The notes under the pieces were generated by a model. It was not told the origin of the DNA. It did no database searches and saw nothing but the letters and a program-made list of their open reading frames with translations. Positions 24,076-33,989 of a stretch of 64,000 bases of DNA are shown here, in pieces (position 1 is the stretch's first letter; each line of letters begins with the position of its first letter). Source of the DNA: Candidatus Binatia bacterium (lineage in GTDB: Bacteria; Desulfobacterota; Binatia; HRBIN30; BPIQ01); the NCBI GenBank assembly GCA_026004195.1, contig BPIQ01000003.1, positions 533,666 to 597,665 on the forward strand. The letters run 5' to 3'. A program made the translations under genes and the position numbers.

Positions 24076-24654
24076 ATGACGGGCATGGCAGCCAACCCAC
24101 GGGCTCGGGGCCGGCGGAGGAGCGATGAAGCGAACCTACCAGCCGCACAACAAGAGAAGGAAACGCACGCACGGGTTCCGGGCCAGAATGTCCACGCCCG
24201 GCGGCCGAGCCGTCCTCAAGCGGCGGCGGGCGAAGGGGCGCAAGCGCCTGGTCGTCACGATCCCCCCCAAAAGAAAGAAGTAGCCGGCCGGGAGAAGTTT
24301 CCCGCCCGGGTTCGGTTACGCAACCGAAGCGAGTTTCTCGCCGTGGAGCGCCGCGGCGTGCGCCGCGCGGGGCGCCATTTCGTGTTGCTCGCGGCACCGG
24401 CAGCCTCTCCCGAGGTGAGGCTCGGAGTCACGGTAAGCCGGCGCGTGGGCAACGCCGTGGTAAGAAATCGTTTGAAGCGGCTCGTGAGAGAGTTTTTCCG
24501 GCGGCAGGGGCGGTTTCTCCTGCGAGGGGTGGATTGTGTCGTCATCGCCCGCAAGAGTGCAGCCGGCCTGGATTTCTCGGAGGTCGAGAAGGATCTCGGC
24601 CGCCTGTTTCGGACCCTGGCCTCGTCCGGTGCGACCCCTCATGAGGAGAGCTGA
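24076..24654 (+). CDS. rnpA: RNase P protein component, N-terminally extended and enclosing rpmH
   Basis: Protein subunit of RNase P, which trims tRNA 5' ends. The conserved domain runs from [20 protein letters not shown] (~78-97) through [20 protein letters not shown] (the RNR motif) to the end: ~114 residues, the normal RnpA length. Between ATG 24085 and GTG 24343 this frame has no ATG, GTG, TTG or CTG. No ATG, GTG or TTG lies between the rpmH stop and the conserved domain in any frame. GTG 24343 would delete the conserved N-terminus. The only ordinary starts are therefore ATG 24076 or 24085, upstream of rpmH, giving a ~75-residue basic extension. Thermus is known for the same nesting. Ribosome site weak; start inferred. 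Confidence 0.85.
   Translation: MTGMAANPRARGRRRSDEANLPAAQQEKETHARVPGQNVHARRPSRPQAAAGEGAQAPGRHDPPQKKEVAGREKFPARVRLRNRSEFLAVERRGVRRAGRHFVLLAAPAASPEVRLGVTVSRRVGNAVVRNRLKRLVREFFRRQGRFLLRGVDCVVIARKSAAGLDFSEVEKDLGRLFRTLASSGATPHEES
24125..24283 (+). CDS. rpmH: 50S ribosomal protein L34
   Basis: 52-residue ribosomal protein: [19 protein letters not shown] at the start, then [20 protein letters not shown], the L34 signature. Ends KRKK. A GGAGGAGCG ribosome site is adjacent to ATG 24125. The whole gene lies inside the rnpA frame, read one base out of phase. The segment upstream to the Cys-rich gene (24006-24124) contains only a doubtful promoter. Confidence 0.97.
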   Translation: MKRTYQPHNKRRKRTHGFRARMSTPGGRAVLKRRRAKGRKRLVVTIPPKRKK

Positions 24655-24901
24655 GTTCGAGGTTCTCGCCCCGCCCGCAGCCGGGGGGAGGCTCGCCCGC
24701 TTTCTCGCGGGGGCCGTTCGCTTCTACCAGCGTGCGCTGTCCCCCCTGGTCGGGCCCGCCTGTCGTTTCTACCCGAGCTGCTCCGAGTACGCCGTCGAGG
24801 CGCTGCTCCGTCACGGTGCGGCGCGCGGCACGATGCTCTCCGTTCGCCGGATTCTCCGGTGTCATCCTTGGAATCCGGGCGGATGGGATCCGGTGCCATG
24901 A
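24641..24901 (+). CDS. yidD: Membrane protein insertion efficiency factor YidD
   Basis: 86-residue amphipathic membrane-associated protein that assists YidC-dependent insertion. [31 protein letters not shown] contains the family core, with Cys in the [10 protein letters not shown] motif, followed by [17 protein letters not shown] at the end. ATG 24641 overlaps the rnpA stop by 14 bases, and the stop overlaps the yidC ATG (ATGA). Standard position in the rpmH-rnpA-yidD-yidC cluster. Confidence 0.95.
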   Translation: MRRAEFEVLAPPAAGGRLARFLAGAVRFYQRALSPLVGPACRFYPSCSEYAVEALLRHGAARGTMLSVRRILRCHPWNPGGWDPVP

Positions 24902-26520
24902 TGCAACACCGAGCTCTTCTGGCCGTCGCGCTCGCGCTCCTGATTCTCGTCCTCTATCAGGAGTTCGTACTGAAGCCCTACTACGGGAGCCCGAGGGGTG
25001 TCTCGCCGACCCCTTCGGAAGGGGTTCGCGCGCCGGAACGCGCCCCTGCCCCTCCTCCGCCCGAGCCGGAAACCGCTGCCGAGGAGGCGGAGCTACCCGC
25101 GGCCGAAGCCCGGGAAATCGAAATCGAAACCGAGCTTTTCCGCGCCGTTTTCACGAGCGCGGGGGGGCGCTTGAAAAGGTTCGACCTCAAGCACTACCGG
25201 CTCGACCCGACGCCCGGAAGCCCACCCGTTCCCATGGTTCACCCTTCGGGCGGGGAGTACCCCCTGGGACTCGAGCTTCGGGGCCGGGGTCTCGAGCGGC
25301 CCCTGCGGGATCTCGGCGTGGCTTACGCCGTCCGGGGAGAGGCCAGGCGACTGCGCGGAGGCGAGGAGGCCACGCTCGCTTTTCTCTGGCGAGCTCCGGA
25401 TATCGAGATCGAGAAGCGCTTTCGGTTCCGTGGCGACCGCTATCCTTTTTCGCTCGAGATCGACGTGAGGAAGCTCCCGAAAGATGTGACGGAACTCGGG
25501 CTGCAATGGGTGGAGGCAGCCGAGCGCAAAGTGAGCGGATACTACAGTTTTCTCGGTGCCGTGGCCGTCGTGGACGGCAAGCTCGTCAAACTCCGGATGG
25601 CGGACCTCGAGCGCAAGGTCCAGCCCTACCGGGGCGTGGTGGAATGGGCGGGCTACGCGGACACGTACTTCCTCTCGGCGCTCCTCCCCGGGAGTCCCGA
25701 GTCCACCGACCTCTGGCTCTTCCGGAGAAACGGGACGGCGGAAGCGCGCCTCGTGGTTCCCGTGCGTTCGGGGAGTCTCGTTTCGTTCCGTGTCTTCCTC
25801 GGCCCCAAGAACTTCGACGTTCTCGAGTCGGTGCATCCGACTCTCCGCCGCGCGATCGACTTCGGTTATTTCGCGTTCGTGGCCATTCCCTTCTTGCACA
25901 TCCTGAATTTCCTCCACCGGTTCACGGGCAACTACGGCGTGGACATCATCCTGCTCACGGTGGCGATCAAGCTTCTCTTCTGGCCGCTCACGCAGAAGAG
26001 TTTCCGCTCGATGAAAGAGCTCCAGAAGCTCCAGCCGCAGATGCAGAAGATCCGCGAGAAATTCCGGGACGACCCCGAGAAGATGCAGCGCGAGATCATG
26101 GAGCTCTACCGCCGCCACAAGGTGAATCCGCTGAGCGGCTGCCTCCCGATGCTGCTGCAGCTGCCCGTGTTCATCGGCCTCTACAACACCCTGCTCAGTG
26201 CCATCGAGCTCCGCCACGCGCCTTTCGCGCTCTGGATCCGGGACCTCTCGCAACCGGACCGACTCGGACACTTCGCCATCCCCTTCGTCTCCCCTCCCGG
26301 CATTCCGGTCCTCACCCTGCTCATGGGGGCCTCGATGTTCGTGCAGCAGTGGATCAGCCCCCCGGCGGGCGATCCCGCGCAGCAGAAACTCATGCTCTTC
26401 ATGCCGCTCGTATTCACGGTCATTTTCATCAACGTACCTTCGGGACTCGTTCTCTACTGGCTCGTGAACAACGTCTTGACGATCGCTCAGCAGTATTTCC
26501 TGCTGCGTTCGTCCAAGTGA
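24898..26520 (+). CDS. yidC: Membrane protein insertase YidC
   Basis: Inserts and folds inner-membrane proteins, with or without SecYEG. 540 residues: TM1 ([19 protein letters not shown], ~5-23), a Pro/Glu-rich linker, a large periplasmic beta-domain (~75-330), then the conserved C-terminal core with [21 protein letters not shown], the Arg-containing [40 protein letters not shown] and the final helices. Length is normal for Gram-negative YidC, supporting a diderm host. Starts at ATG 24898 overlapping the yidD stop; ATG 24901 is possible. Confidence 0.96.
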   Translation: MMQHRALLAVALALLILVLYQEFVLKPYYGSPRGVSPTPSEGVRAPERAPAPPPPEPETAAEEAELPAAEAREIEIETELFRAVFTSAGGRLKRFDLKHYRLDPTPGSPPVPMVHPSGGEYPLGLELRGRGLERPLRDLGVAYAVRGEARRLRGGEEATLAFLWRAPDIEIEKRFRFRGDRYPFSLEIDVRKLPKDVTELGLQWVEAAERKVSGYYSFLGAVAVVDGKLVKLRMADLERKVQPYRGVVEWAGYADTYFLSALLPGSPESTDLWLFRRNGTAEARLVVPVRSGSLVSFRVFLGPKNFDVLESVHPTLRRAIDFGYFAFVAIPFLHILNFLHRFTGNYGVDIILLTVAIKLLFWPLTQKSFRSMKELQKLQPQMQKIREKFRDDPEKMQREIMELYRRHKVNPLSGCLPMLLQLPVFIGLYNTLLSAIELRHAPFALWIRDLSQPDRLGHFAIPFVSPPGIPVLTLLMGASMFVQQWISPPAGDPAQQKLMLFMPLVFTVIFINVPSGLVLYWLVNNVLTIAQQYFLLRSSK

Positions 26521-26532
26521 GGGGGTGTGCGC

Positions 26533-27249
26533 ATGAAAACCGTCGAGGCGGAAGGACACACGATCGACGAGGCGATCGAAAACGCCCTGCGCGAGCTCGG
26601 GGTCGATCGCTCCCGGGCCGAGATCGAGATCCTCGCGAACGCCAGCAAGGGGATCCTCGGACTCGGGGGCAAAAAAGCGAGGGTCCGTGCCACGCTTCGA
26701 CCGTCCCTGGACGAGGTCGCCGCCCGAGCGTCGGAGGCCGCGCCGGAGGCAGCGCCCGAACTCGCCCCGGGGGACTCCGGGGAAGAGGTGGGAAGGCGTG
26801 CTCGGCAGGTCCTGCTCGAGCTCCTCGACAAAATGGGCTTCTCTTCGGAAGTTGCGGTCGAAGCGGGAGAGAACGGCCTCTGCCTCCAGATCCGGGCGGA
26901 GTCCTCGGGGCTGCTGATCGGCCGGCACGGCCAGACGCTCGATGCGATCGAGTATTTCGTCCGGCGCATCGTGGCGCGGGATTTCGGGGAGCGCGTGAGC
27001 CTGAACGTCGACTGCGAGCGTTACCGGGAGCGCCGCAGGAAATCGATCGAAGAGATGGCCGTGCAAGCGGTCGAGCAGGCACGCAAGAAAGGCAAGCCGG
27101 TGAGTCTCGTCCCGATGAACGCGCGCGAACGGCGGATCGTTCACTTGGCACTGCAGGGGATCCCGGACGTGACCACGCGTAGCACAGGCGAGGGCGAGTT
27201 CCGCAGGGTCATCGTGGTCCCCGTCAAGGAACGCTCGAAAGGCTCCTGA
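26533..27249 (+). CDS. khpB: RNA-binding protein Jag/KhpB
   Basis: Cytoplasmic RNA-binding protein, 238 residues. Jag-N domain (VEAEGHTIDEAIENALRELG ... GILGLGGKKARVRA, ~3-52), an Ala/Glu-rich linker, a KH domain with GLLIGRHGQTLDAIEYFVRR (~125-144) and an R3H domain (VSLVPMNARERRIVHLALQ, ~193-211). Domain order is standard for KhpB/EloR/SpoIIIJ-associated proteins. ATG 26533 chosen over GTG 26527 because of the GAGGGG ribosome site. Usual neighbour of yidC. Confidence 0.93.
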   Translation: MKTVEAEGHTIDEAIENALRELGVDRSRAEIEILANASKGILGLGGKKARVRATLRPSLDEVAARASEAAPEAAPELAPGDSGEEVGRRARQVLLELLDKMGFSSEVAVEAGENGLCLQIRAESSGLLIGRHGQTLDAIEYFVRRIVARDFGERVSLNVDCERYRERRRKSIEEMAVQAVEQARKKGKPVSLVPMNARERRIVHLALQGIPDVTTRSTGEGEFRRVIVVPVKERSKGS

Positions 27250-27278
27250 GGGGCCGGCTCCGCCCGGTTTTCCGGGCC

Positions 27279-28649
27279 ATGTACGTTGCGGACACGATTG
27301 CGGCGGTCGCGACACCTGCCGGTCCAGGGGGAATCGGGATCGTCCGGTTGAGCGGGCCCGATGCCCTGGCCATCGGCTTGCGGCTGTTTCGGTTCTCGCG
27401 CCCCGTGCCTCGGCCGCAGTCCCACCGGCTCTATCCGGGCACCGTTCTCGACAGAACCGGGCGCGCTCTCGACCGGGGGCTGTTCGTCGTGATGCTCGGG
27501 CCCAGGAGCTACACGGGCGAGGACGTCGTGGAATTCCACTGTCACGGCAGCCCCCTGCTGCTCCGGCTCCTCGTCCGAGAGTGTTGCGCTCTCGGCGCCC
27601 GACCCGCCGAGCGAGGAGAGTTCACGCGACGGGCTTTTTTCAACCGGAAAATCGATCTGGTTCAGGCGGAAGCCGTGGCGCAGTTGGTCGGTGCGAAGAG
27701 CGAAGGGGCCGTCCGGGCGGGAGCCGAACAGCTCGCGGGGGCGCTCTCGGCAGGGCTCGCGGAAGTGCGCGAATCCCTGCTCTCGCTCGAGGCCCATCTC
27801 GAGGCCCTCATCGACTTTCCCGAAGAGGACCTGGAACTGGAACCGCAGGCCCTGCTCCGGGAGCTCGAGCGCGTTGCGGCAAAGCTTCGGGACCTCGCCG
27901 CCTCTTTCGAGCGCGGCCGCTTGCTCCGCGAGGGACTTCGCGTGGTACTCGTGGGGAAACCCAACGTCGGGAAATCGAGCCTGCTCAACGCCCTTCTCGG
28001 AACGGAGCGTGCGATCGTGACGCCCATCCCGGGAACGACGAGGGACGTGATCGAAGAAAGCGTGGAAATCGAGGGAATCCCGGTCGTTCTCTGCGACACC
28101 GCCGGCCTCCGATCGGACCCCGACGAAGTGGAAAAACTCGGAATCGACAGGACGCGCGCAAGACTCGAGAGCGCGGACGGAGTGGTGGTCGTCCTCGATC
28201 GTTCGAGTCCGCTCGACGTGGAAGACCTCGGGGTGCTCGAAGAAGCCCGGAGCCGCCGGGGAGTCCTTGCGGTGAACAAGTGCGACCTGGCGGGGGCTTG
28301 GGAGCCTCGCCTTCTCGCGGAACAGGCCGCCGGGAAAGAAATCGTGGAGCTCTCGGCCAAGACCGGGCAGGGTCTCGATCGGCTGCTCGACGCCCTCGCC
28401 CGTTGTTTTATGTTGACGGAGGCTTCCGAACCCGGCCCCACCCTGACGCTCGCGCGCCACCGTGACCTCGTCGAAAAGGCGAGATCGGCGGTGGAGCGCG
28501 CCCGGGAAGCACTCGCGTCGGGGATTCCTCCGGATGCTGCCGCTGTGGACATCCAGGCGGCCCTGGAGCACATTGGATGCCTTACCGGCGAGGTGACGAC
28601 CGAGGAAGTTCTCGACCGGATTTTTTCCGAGTTTTGCGTGGGGAAGTAA
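27279..28649 (+). CDS. mnmE: tRNA uridine-5-carboxymethylaminomethyl modification GTPase
   Basis: GTPase that with MnmG modifies U34 of certain tRNAs. N-terminal folate-binding domain [20 protein letters not shown], then G-domain motifs: G1 GKPNVGKSS (~226), G2 GTTRD, G3 DTAG, G4 NKCD. The C-terminal catalytic Cys motif is CVGK at the very end (CIGK in many homologues). 456 residues, typical. Start ATG 27279. The partner gene mnmG starts two bases after its stop. Confidence 0.97.
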   Translation: MYVADTIAAVATPAGPGGIGIVRLSGPDALAIGLRLFRFSRPVPRPQSHRLYPGTVLDRTGRALDRGLFVVMLGPRSYTGEDVVEFHCHGSPLLLRLLVRECCALGARPAERGEFTRRAFFNRKIDLVQAEAVAQLVGAKSEGAVRAGAEQLAGALSAGLAEVRESLLSLEAHLEALIDFPEEDLELEPQALLRELERVAAKLRDLAASFERGRLLREGLRVVLVGKPNVGKSSLLNALLGTERAIVTPIPGTTRDVIEESVEIEGIPVVLCDTAGLRSDPDEVEKLGIDRTRARLESADGVVVVLDRSSPLDVEDLGVLEEARSRRGVLAVNKCDLAGAWEPRLLAEQAAGKEIVELSAKTGQGLDRLLDALARCFMLTEASEPGPTLTLARHRDLVEKARSAVERAREALASGIPPDAAAVDIQAALEHIGCLTGEVTTEEVLDRIFSEFCVGK

Positions 28650-28651
28650 CC

Positions 28652-30520
28652 ATGGGGCTCGATCGGGTCTTCGACGTCGTCGTCGTGGGGGCCGGGCACG
28701 CGGGCTGCGAGGCCGCGCTGGCCGCGGCCAGGATGGGATGCGATACCCTGGTGGTCACGCTGAACCTCGACCACATCGGGCAGATGTCCTGCAACCCGGC
28801 GATCGGGGGGATCGGCAAGGGCCATCTCGTCAAGGAAATCGACGCTCTCGGTGGCGAGATGGCCCGGGCCATCGATGCCACGGGGATCCAGTTCCGCAAG
28901 CTCAATACGCGCAAAGGTCCGGCCGTCCGCGCATCTCGCGCTCAGGCCGACAAGCTGGCCTACCGGCAGTACATGAAGCGGAGGCTCGAACGGGCCGAGC
29001 GGGTCACGATCTATCAAGCGAGCGTCGAAAGGCTTCTCGTGGAAGACGGAGAGGTGCGCGGCGTCGAAACCCAGATGGGAGAAACGCTGCTCGCCAGGCG
29101 TGTCGTTCTCACCACGGGAACGTTCTTGCGCGGCCTCGTGCACGTGGGGCTGCGCAACTACGCGGCCGGCCGCGCCGGGGACTTCGCCGTCCAGGGGCTC
29201 AGTGGGCAGCTGGCCGAGATCGGCTTTCGCGTAGGGAGGCTCAAGACGGGCACCTGCCCCCGTCTCGACGGGAGAACGATCGACTACGACCGCCTCGCCC
29301 CGCAGTACGGTGACGACCCGCCGGAGCCGTTTTCCTTTTGGACGCGAGGTTTTTCGCCCGAACAGGTTCCGTGTTTTATCACGTACACCAACGAGCGGAC
29401 ACACGACACGATCCGTCGAGCGCTCGACAAGTCCCCGATGTACACGGGCCGCATCCAGGCCAGAGGCCCGAGGTACTGCCCATCGATCGAGGACAAAGTA
29501 GTCCGGTTCTCCGAGAAGCCGCGCCACCAGATCTTCCTCGAGCCCGAAGGACGGGATACCGTCGAGGTCTACCCCAACGGTCTCTCGACGAGCCTCCCGC
29601 TCGAGGTCCAGGTCGAGATGGTGCGTTCGATCGCGGGGCTCGAAGACGCCGTGATCATGAGGCCAGGCTATGCCATCGAATACGACTACGTGGACCCGAC
29701 GCAGCTCTGGCCGTCTTTGGAAACGAAGCTCGTACGCGGTCTTTACCACGCAGGCCAGATCAACGGGACGACGGGTTACGAGGAGGCTGCGGCACAGGGT
29801 ATTCTCGCCGGCATCAACGCCGCTCTGAGCCTCCGGGGAGAGCCCCCACTCGTCTTGCGGAGGGACCAGGCCTACATCGGCGTTTTGATCGACGACCTGG
29901 TGACCAAAGGTGTGGCCGGCGAGCCCTACCGAATGTTCACCTCCCGGGCCGAGTACCGGCTTCTTCTGCGGGAGGACAACGCACACTTCCGCCTTTCCGA
30001 AATTGCCTGTCGCATCGGGGCCCTCGATCGGAGTCTCTACGACGAGGTTCAGGAGGCGGCCCGCGAGACGATGGCAATCCTCGAGTGGCTCCGGTGCACC
30101 TGGTCGAGACCGGACGACGCGTGCCTCCGCACAGTCGGGATCGAGCCCCCCCGCACGGCGGTCCCCCTCGAGCAGTTGCTGCGGCGCCCGGAGGTTTCGC
30201 TCTCCGTCCTGATCGATTCGTATCCGGGTTGCCCCCGGCCGAAGAGCGAAACGGCTCTGCGCGAAGCTGAAGTAGCCGTAAAGTACGAGGGGTACATTCG
30301 TCGGCAGGAAGAGGCCCTCGAACGCTTCCGCCGGATGGAGGACGTCCGAATTCCCGAGAAGTTCGACTTTTCCCGCATCGACGGGCTTTCTCACGAGGTG
30401 CGCGAGAAACTCAGCACCGTTCGCCCCTGCTCTCTCGGCCAGGCCGCCCGCATTTCCGGGGTGACCCCGGCTGCGCTGGTCCTGTTGAGCGTTCACCTGC
30501 GGCGCCATGGAGTTGCCTGA
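28652..30520 (+). CDS. mnmG: tRNA uridine-5-carboxymethylaminomethyl modification enzyme
   Basis: FAD- and folate-using partner of Mnm[22 protein letters not shown] is the FAD site (~6-26); [33 protein letters not shown] and the Cys-bearing [13 protein letters not shown] follow; [19 protein letters not shown] region near ~370 and the C-terminal [11 protein letters not shown] helix bundle are present. 622 residues, full length. Starts at ATG 28652; overlaps rsmG by 14 bases. Confidence 0.97.
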   Translation: MGLDRVFDVVVVGAGHAGCEAALAAARMGCDTLVVTLNLDHIGQMSCNPAIGGIGKGHLVKEIDALGGEMARAIDATGIQFRKLNTRKGPAVRASRAQADKLAYRQYMKRRLERAERVTIYQASVERLLVEDGEVRGVETQMGETLLARRVVLTTGTFLRGLVHVGLRNYAAGRAGDFAVQGLSGQLAEIGFRVGRLKTGTCPRLDGRTIDYDRLAPQYGDDPPEPFSFWTRGFSPEQVPCFITYTNERTHDTIRRALDKSPMYTGRIQARGPRYCPSIEDKVVRFSEKPRHQIFLEPEGRDTVEVYPNGLSTSLPLEVQVEMVRSIAGLEDAVIMRPGYAIEYDYVDPTQLWPSLETKLVRGLYHAGQINGTTGYEEAAAQGILAGINAALSLRGEPPLVLRRDQAYIGVLIDDLVTKGVAGEPYRMFTSRAEYRLLLREDNAHFRLSEIACRIGALDRSLYDEVQEAARETMAILEWLRCTWSRPDDACLRTVGIEPPRTAVPLEQLLRRPEVSLSVLIDSYPGCPRPKSETALREAEVAVKYEGYIRRQEEALERFRRMEDVRIPEKFDFSRIDGLSHEVREKLSTVRPCSLGQAARISGVTPAALVLLSVHLRRHGVA

Positions 30521-31196
30521 GGCCGAGCGAGCCGCTCTCCAAAAGGAGCTTGCTCACCAGGCTCGACGCGCACGGATCGAACTGGATCCCGAACGCTTGG
30601 CAAAGCTCTCCCAGTTCGTCGATCTCCTCCTTTTCTGGCGGCGCAGGATGGCGCTCGTGGGCTCGAGGACCTGGCAAGACGTAGTCCGCAAGCACTGTGC
30701 GGACTCTTTCCATGCCGCCCACCTCGTGGACGAGGCGCGGCGCGTTGCCGACCTGGGAACCGGCGCGGGTTTCCCTGGCCTTGTGCTGGCGATTGTCTGC
30801 CCCGGGAGCCCGTTCGTTCTCGTGGAATCTCGAGCGAAGCCAGTTTCGTTTTTGCGGTATTGCATTCGCGAGATCGGCATCGAAAACGTGGAAGTCGTAC
30901 GGGCTCGTGCGGAGGACTTTGCCGCCGCCCCCGAACAAAGGGGTCGTTACGACCTCGTCTTTTCCCGTGGAGTGTGGCCTCTCGACGAGTTCCTTTCGGT
31001 CTCGGAATCGCTCCTCTCAGAGGGAGGAAAGGCCATTGCCATGAAAGGACCGAGGGTGCGCGAGGAAGCCGTGGGGCTTCTCCGCGCGCCCTTCGATCTC
31101 GTGTTCGAGGAGTACTCCCTCGAAGCCGGTGAGCGACGGGTCCTGGTCGTTGCCACACTCCGCCGAAGTCGGGGTGCCGTGCGGTGTTTCACGTGA
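30507..31196 (+). CDS. rsmG: 16S rRNA (guanine-527-N7)-methyltransferase
   Basis: SAM-dependent methyltransferase for G527 of 16S r[27 protein letters not shown] N-terminal region, SAM site [18 protein letters not shown] (~84-101), [13 protein letters not shown], and a KGPRVREE motif. 229 residues. It overlaps mnmG by 14 bases. Its final codons (Cys-Phe-Thr-stop) are written by the parS palindrome at 31185-31200. Confidence 0.95.
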   Translation: MELPEAERAALQKELAHQARRARIELDPERLAKLSQFVDLLLFWRRRMALVGSRTWQDVVRKHCADSFHAAHLVDEARRVADLGTGAGFPGLVLAIVCPGSPFVLVESRAKPVSFLRYCIREIGIENVEVVRARAEDFAAAPEQRGRYDLVFSRGVWPLDEFLSVSESLLSEGGKAIAMKGPRVREEAVGLLRAPFDLVFEEYSLEAGERRVLVVATLRRSRGAVRCFT

Positions 31197-31200
31197 AACG
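31185..31200. promoter_or_regulatory. parS centromere-like site
   Basis: TGTTTCACGTGAAACG matches the conserved parS palindrome TGTTTCACGTGAAACA at 15 of 16 positions. It is the ParB/CTP-clamp loading site and usually lies near the replication origin. It overlaps the rsmG stop codon (TGA at 31194-31196) and precedes parA by ~110 bases. I noticed no second copy in the window. Confidence 0.9.
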
Positions 31201-31308
31201 CTCCGGCTTCCAGCCGGGCCTCTGGCCGGTCACGAGGGGGTTTCGTGGCTTCCGAGCTTGCCTTCCCGGACCTCCGTTGCTATCTGCGAGCTGGCCGAGG
31301 CGGGGCTG

Positions 31309-32103
31309 GTGACACGCGTCGTTTGTATCGCGAACCAGAAAGGGGGGGTGGGAAAAACCACGACGGCCGTCAACCTTTCGGCCGCGCTCGGCCTGATGGG
31401 GGCCAGAGTCCTTCTCGTGGATCTCGACGCGCAGGCCAGCGCAACCAGCGGGTATGGGTTGGACCCGGCCGGCTTGGCGGTCTCTACGTACGACGTCGTT
31501 CTCGGGAAGAGACCGATCGAAGAAGGCGTCCTGGCTTCGGGCGTCGAGGGGGTAGACCTACTGCCTGCGACGCGGGAGCTCGTGGCGGCCGAAGTGGAAC
31601 TCGTTCCTCTGCTAGCAAGGGAAAGAAAGCTGGCCGAAGCGATCGAACCCGTCCTCGGACGGTACGACTTCGTGTTCGTAGACTGTCCCCCGTCGCTCGG
31701 GCTTCTCACCGTCAATGGCCTCGCCGCGGCCCACACGGTCCTCGTGCCGCTCCAGTGCGAATACTACGCGCTCGAGGGTCTCGGGGCCCTGCTCGAAACG
31801 GTCACGCTCGTCCAGCGAAGCGTCAACCCCAGGCTGCAGCTCGAGGGGGTAGTTCTCACCATGTTCGACTCGAGGAATACGCTTTCGAATCAAGTGAGCG
31901 AGGATGTTCGGCGGCACCTCGGCGACCGGGTTTTTCGCTCCATCATTCCTCGCAACGTGCGTTTGAGCGAGGCACCGAGTCACGGCTTACCCGGGGTGCT
32001 CTACGATCGGAGTTGTAGGGGCTCGCGAGCTTACATGGAGCTTGCGGAAGAGTTCTTGGAAAGACTGGGCGTCAGCTTTCGGGTGGGTGATTCGAAGATT
32101 TGA
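31309..32103 (+). CDS. parA: Chromosome-partitioning ATPase ParA/Soj
   Basis: Walker-type ATPase that drives origin segregation with ParB. IANQKGGVGKTTTAVNLSAAL holds the deviant Walker A, VDLDAQASAT the A' motif and VFVDCPPSLGLLTVNGL Walker B; the C-terminal pattern is GLPGVLYDRSCRGSRAYMELA. 264 residues from GTG 31309, which places the conserved N-terminus at residue ~5. The segment 31197-31308 contains the second half of parS and no other gene. The next gene is parB, 18 bases downstream. Confidence 0.94.
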   Translation: MTRVVCIANQKGGVGKTTTAVNLSAALGLMGARVLLVDLDAQASATSGYGLDPAGLAVSTYDVVLGKRPIEEGVLASGVEGVDLLPATRELVAAEVELVPLLARERKLAEAIEPVLGRYDFVFVDCPPSLGLLTVNGLAAAHTVLVPLQCEYYALEGLGALLETVTLVQRSVNPRLQLEGVVLTMFDSRNTLSNQVSEDVRRHLGDRVFRSIIPRNVRLSEAPSHGLPGVLYDRSCRGSRAYMELAEEFLERLGVSFRVGDSKI

Positions 32104-32121
32104 GGAAGGAGGATCGGGACT

Positions 32122-32967
32122 ATGGAGCTCGGGCGGAAAAAGGGGCTGGGGAGAGGGCTTGGCGCCATACTCGGAGAAATAAAACATGATTCTGAGATGG
32201 TTTTCGTTCACCCGGACCAGGTTCGCACAAATCCGTATCAGCCGCGGACCATGTTTGCGGAAGACGAGATCCGTACGCTGGCAGAGTCAATAAAACAAAA
32301 CGGTGTTTTACAGCCGCTCGTGGTTTCCCGGAAACCCGACGGATTTCAACTCATTGCAGGCGAGAGGCGACTACGAGCCGCCAAGATGGCCGGCCTCGAC
32401 CGGGTGCCCGTCGTCGTGCGCGAGGCGGACGAAAGGGACGACCTTTTGCTTGCTCTCGTAGAAAATCTCCAGCGCGAAGATCTCAACCCCCTCGACGCGG
32501 CACAAGCGTACAAACGGCTCGCGGACGAGTTCGGCCTCACCCAGGAAGAGATCGCCCGCCGAATCGGCAAGAGTCGGGCTGCGGTGGCCAATGCCATACG
32601 CTTGCTTTCCCTGCCGCCCGCCATCCAGGAGGAGATCCGGCGCGGGAGCCTCACGGAGGGACACGCTCGCGCCCTTGCCGGTGTTTCCTCGCGGGAAGCG
32701 CAGTTGCAGGTGGCGGAGGAGATTCGGAGGCGTCGGCTGAGCGTAAGAGATACCGAGAAACTCGTCCGGCGTCTGGCGGCCAGGCGAGAGCCCGAACTCA
32801 GGGCCATCGAAGAACGCGTGCAACGCGCCCTCGGCACGAAGGTGCGCGTCCACCTTCGGCCCGACGGCCGGGGAAAAATCGAGATCGAATTCTACTCGCA
32901 GGCGGAGCTCGAAGGGCTCGTGGAAAGGCTGACCTCCGAGGTTCGGGAAGGCAGAATACCGCTTTGA
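32122..32967 (+). CDS. parB: Chromosome-partitioning protein ParB/Spo0J
   Basis: CTP-dependent DNA clamp that loads at parS. N-terminal ParA-stimulating peptide KKGLGRGLGAIL (~6-17), CTP-binding motifs including IAGERRLRAAKMAGL (~80; the GERR box) and LVENLQREDLNPLDAA, a helix-turn-helix (LTQEEIARRIGKSRAAVANAIRLL) and a C-terminal dimer domain. 281 residues. GGAAGGAGG precedes ATG 32122. The first ~200 bases are visibly more A/T-rich than the surroundings. Confidence 0.95.
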   Translation: MELGRKKGLGRGLGAILGEIKHDSEMVFVHPDQVRTNPYQPRTMFAEDEIRTLAESIKQNGVLQPLVVSRKPDGFQLIAGERRLRAAKMAGLDRVPVVVREADERDDLLLALVENLQREDLNPLDAAQAYKRLADEFGLTQEEIARRIGKSRAAVANAIRLLSLPPAIQEEIRRGSLTEGHARALAGVSSREAQLQVAEEIRRRRLSVRDTEKLVRRLAARREPELRAIEERVQRALGTKVRVHLRPDGRGKIEIEFYSQAELEGLVERLTSEVREGRIPL

Positions 32968-32989
32968 CACCTTCCCAGGTGGGTGCTAA

Positions 32990-33496
32990 ATGCGGTGGCG
33001 CCGGGGGGCCATGGCTCTTTTTGGAAGACAGGAAGACCGTGTGGGGCGAGGGGAAGCTCGCGCCGCGACGAGTCCCTCGCTTCCGGCTCCGGAGGAATAC
33101 GAGGCTCACCTCGCGAGGGGCAGCCGCATCGAGGGCAAGCTGCGTTTCGAGGGAAGCGTCCGTATCGACGGAGAGGTCGAAGGCGAAATCGAATCTCGGG
33201 GCACGGTTTGGGTGGGGGAGTCCGCCGTCATCGTCGCTCAAATCACGGCCGGAACCATCGTGGCCTGGGGAAAAATCACCGGCGACCTCCACGCTGCCAA
33301 GAAGGTCGAACTCCGCGCCCCGTGCCGGCTTCTCGGTAACATCGTAACGCAGAACCTCGTCGTGGAAGAGGGCGTGCTTTTCGAGGGCCACTGTTCCATG
33401 ACGCGGGGGGAAGCGCCGGAGTCCGCAGAAGACGAAAGCGCGCTCTATTTCGAGACGGCCGAGCCCCTGGAGTCCCGGCTGGCGCGCGCGGACTGA
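32990..33496 (+). CDS. Bactofilin
   Basis: Bactofilin-family (DUF583) cytoskeletal protein that polymerises without nucleotide. The core is a right-handed beta-helix of short repeats: GSRIEGKLRFEGSVRIDGEVEGEIES, then GTVWVGESAVIVAQITAG and so on (~33-130), flanked by disordered tails. The start may be ATG 32990 (AGGTGG site) or ATG 33011 (MALFGRQE, which resembles homologues). It directly follows parB; in Myxococcus a bactofilin scaffold positions ParA/ParB, so a role in chromosome organisation is plausible (inference). Confidence 0.9.
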   Translation: MRWRRGAMALFGRQEDRVGRGEARAATSPSLPAPEEYEAHLARGSRIEGKLRFEGSVRIDGEVEGEIESRGTVWVGESAVIVAQITAGTIVAWGKITGDLHAAKKVELRAPCRLLGNIVTQNLVVEEGVLFEGHCSMTRGEAPESAEDESALYFETAEPLESRLARAD

Positions 33497-33554
33497 CGGC
33501 CCCGGTTGCGCCAAACCGGCCCGCTTTCTACTAAATGGCGCGACGGGGGTGTAG

Positions 33555-33989
33555 ATGCCGACGCTCGATCCCTATTCCGTGCTCGCGCAGGTCGTCACGT
33601 TTTTCGTCCTCTGGGCGGTTTTGCGCCGGTGGCTCTTCGAACCCATGTTGTCCGTCCTCGACGAGCGGGAGAAGCGCACGCGCGGTACGATGGAAATGGC
33701 ACAGGGGTGGGTGGCGGAAGCCAGGGAAGCCGAAGCGACCTACGACCGAAAGCTCCTTACGGCCCGCAGGGAAGCAGCGCGGCACGCGGAGGAAGTCCGC
33801 CGAGCTCTGCGCGAAGAAGAGCGAGAGGTCCTCGAAAGCGCCCGGAACGAGGCGGCGGCCCGTATCGCTCGGGCTCGCTCCGAGTTGGTCCGGGAGGTGG
33901 AAGGTGCCCGTGCCCGCCTCGAGGAAGAAGCACGCCGCTTGGGTACGGAGATCCGGCGGGCGATTCTGAGTGGGTTGGGGGCACCGTGA
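33555..33989 (+). CDS. atpF': ATP synthase Fo subunit b'
   Basis: Peripheral-stalk subunit, 144 residues: one N-terminal membrane helix (LAQVVTFFVLWAVLRRWLF, ~10-28) and a long charged coiled coil (EEREVLESARNEAAARIAR...). The b' type lacks a signal peptide and is followed by the b gene; the stop and next start overlap (GTGA). Starts the second ATP synthase gene group, directly after parA-parB-bactofilin. Confidence 0.88.
   Translation: MPTLDPYSVLAQVVTFFVLWAVLRRWLFEPMLSVLDEREKRTRGTMEMAQGWVAEAREAEATYDRKLLTARREAARHAEEVRRALREEEREVLESARNEAAARIARARSELVREVEGARARLEEEARRLGTEIRRAILSGLGAP

Noticed and set aside
24006..31308. Replication origin next to the rpmH-parB cluster
   Set aside because: Gene order and parS suggest oriC is near, but I saw no cluster of DnaA boxes, no A/T-rich unwinding element and no dnaA/dnaN here.
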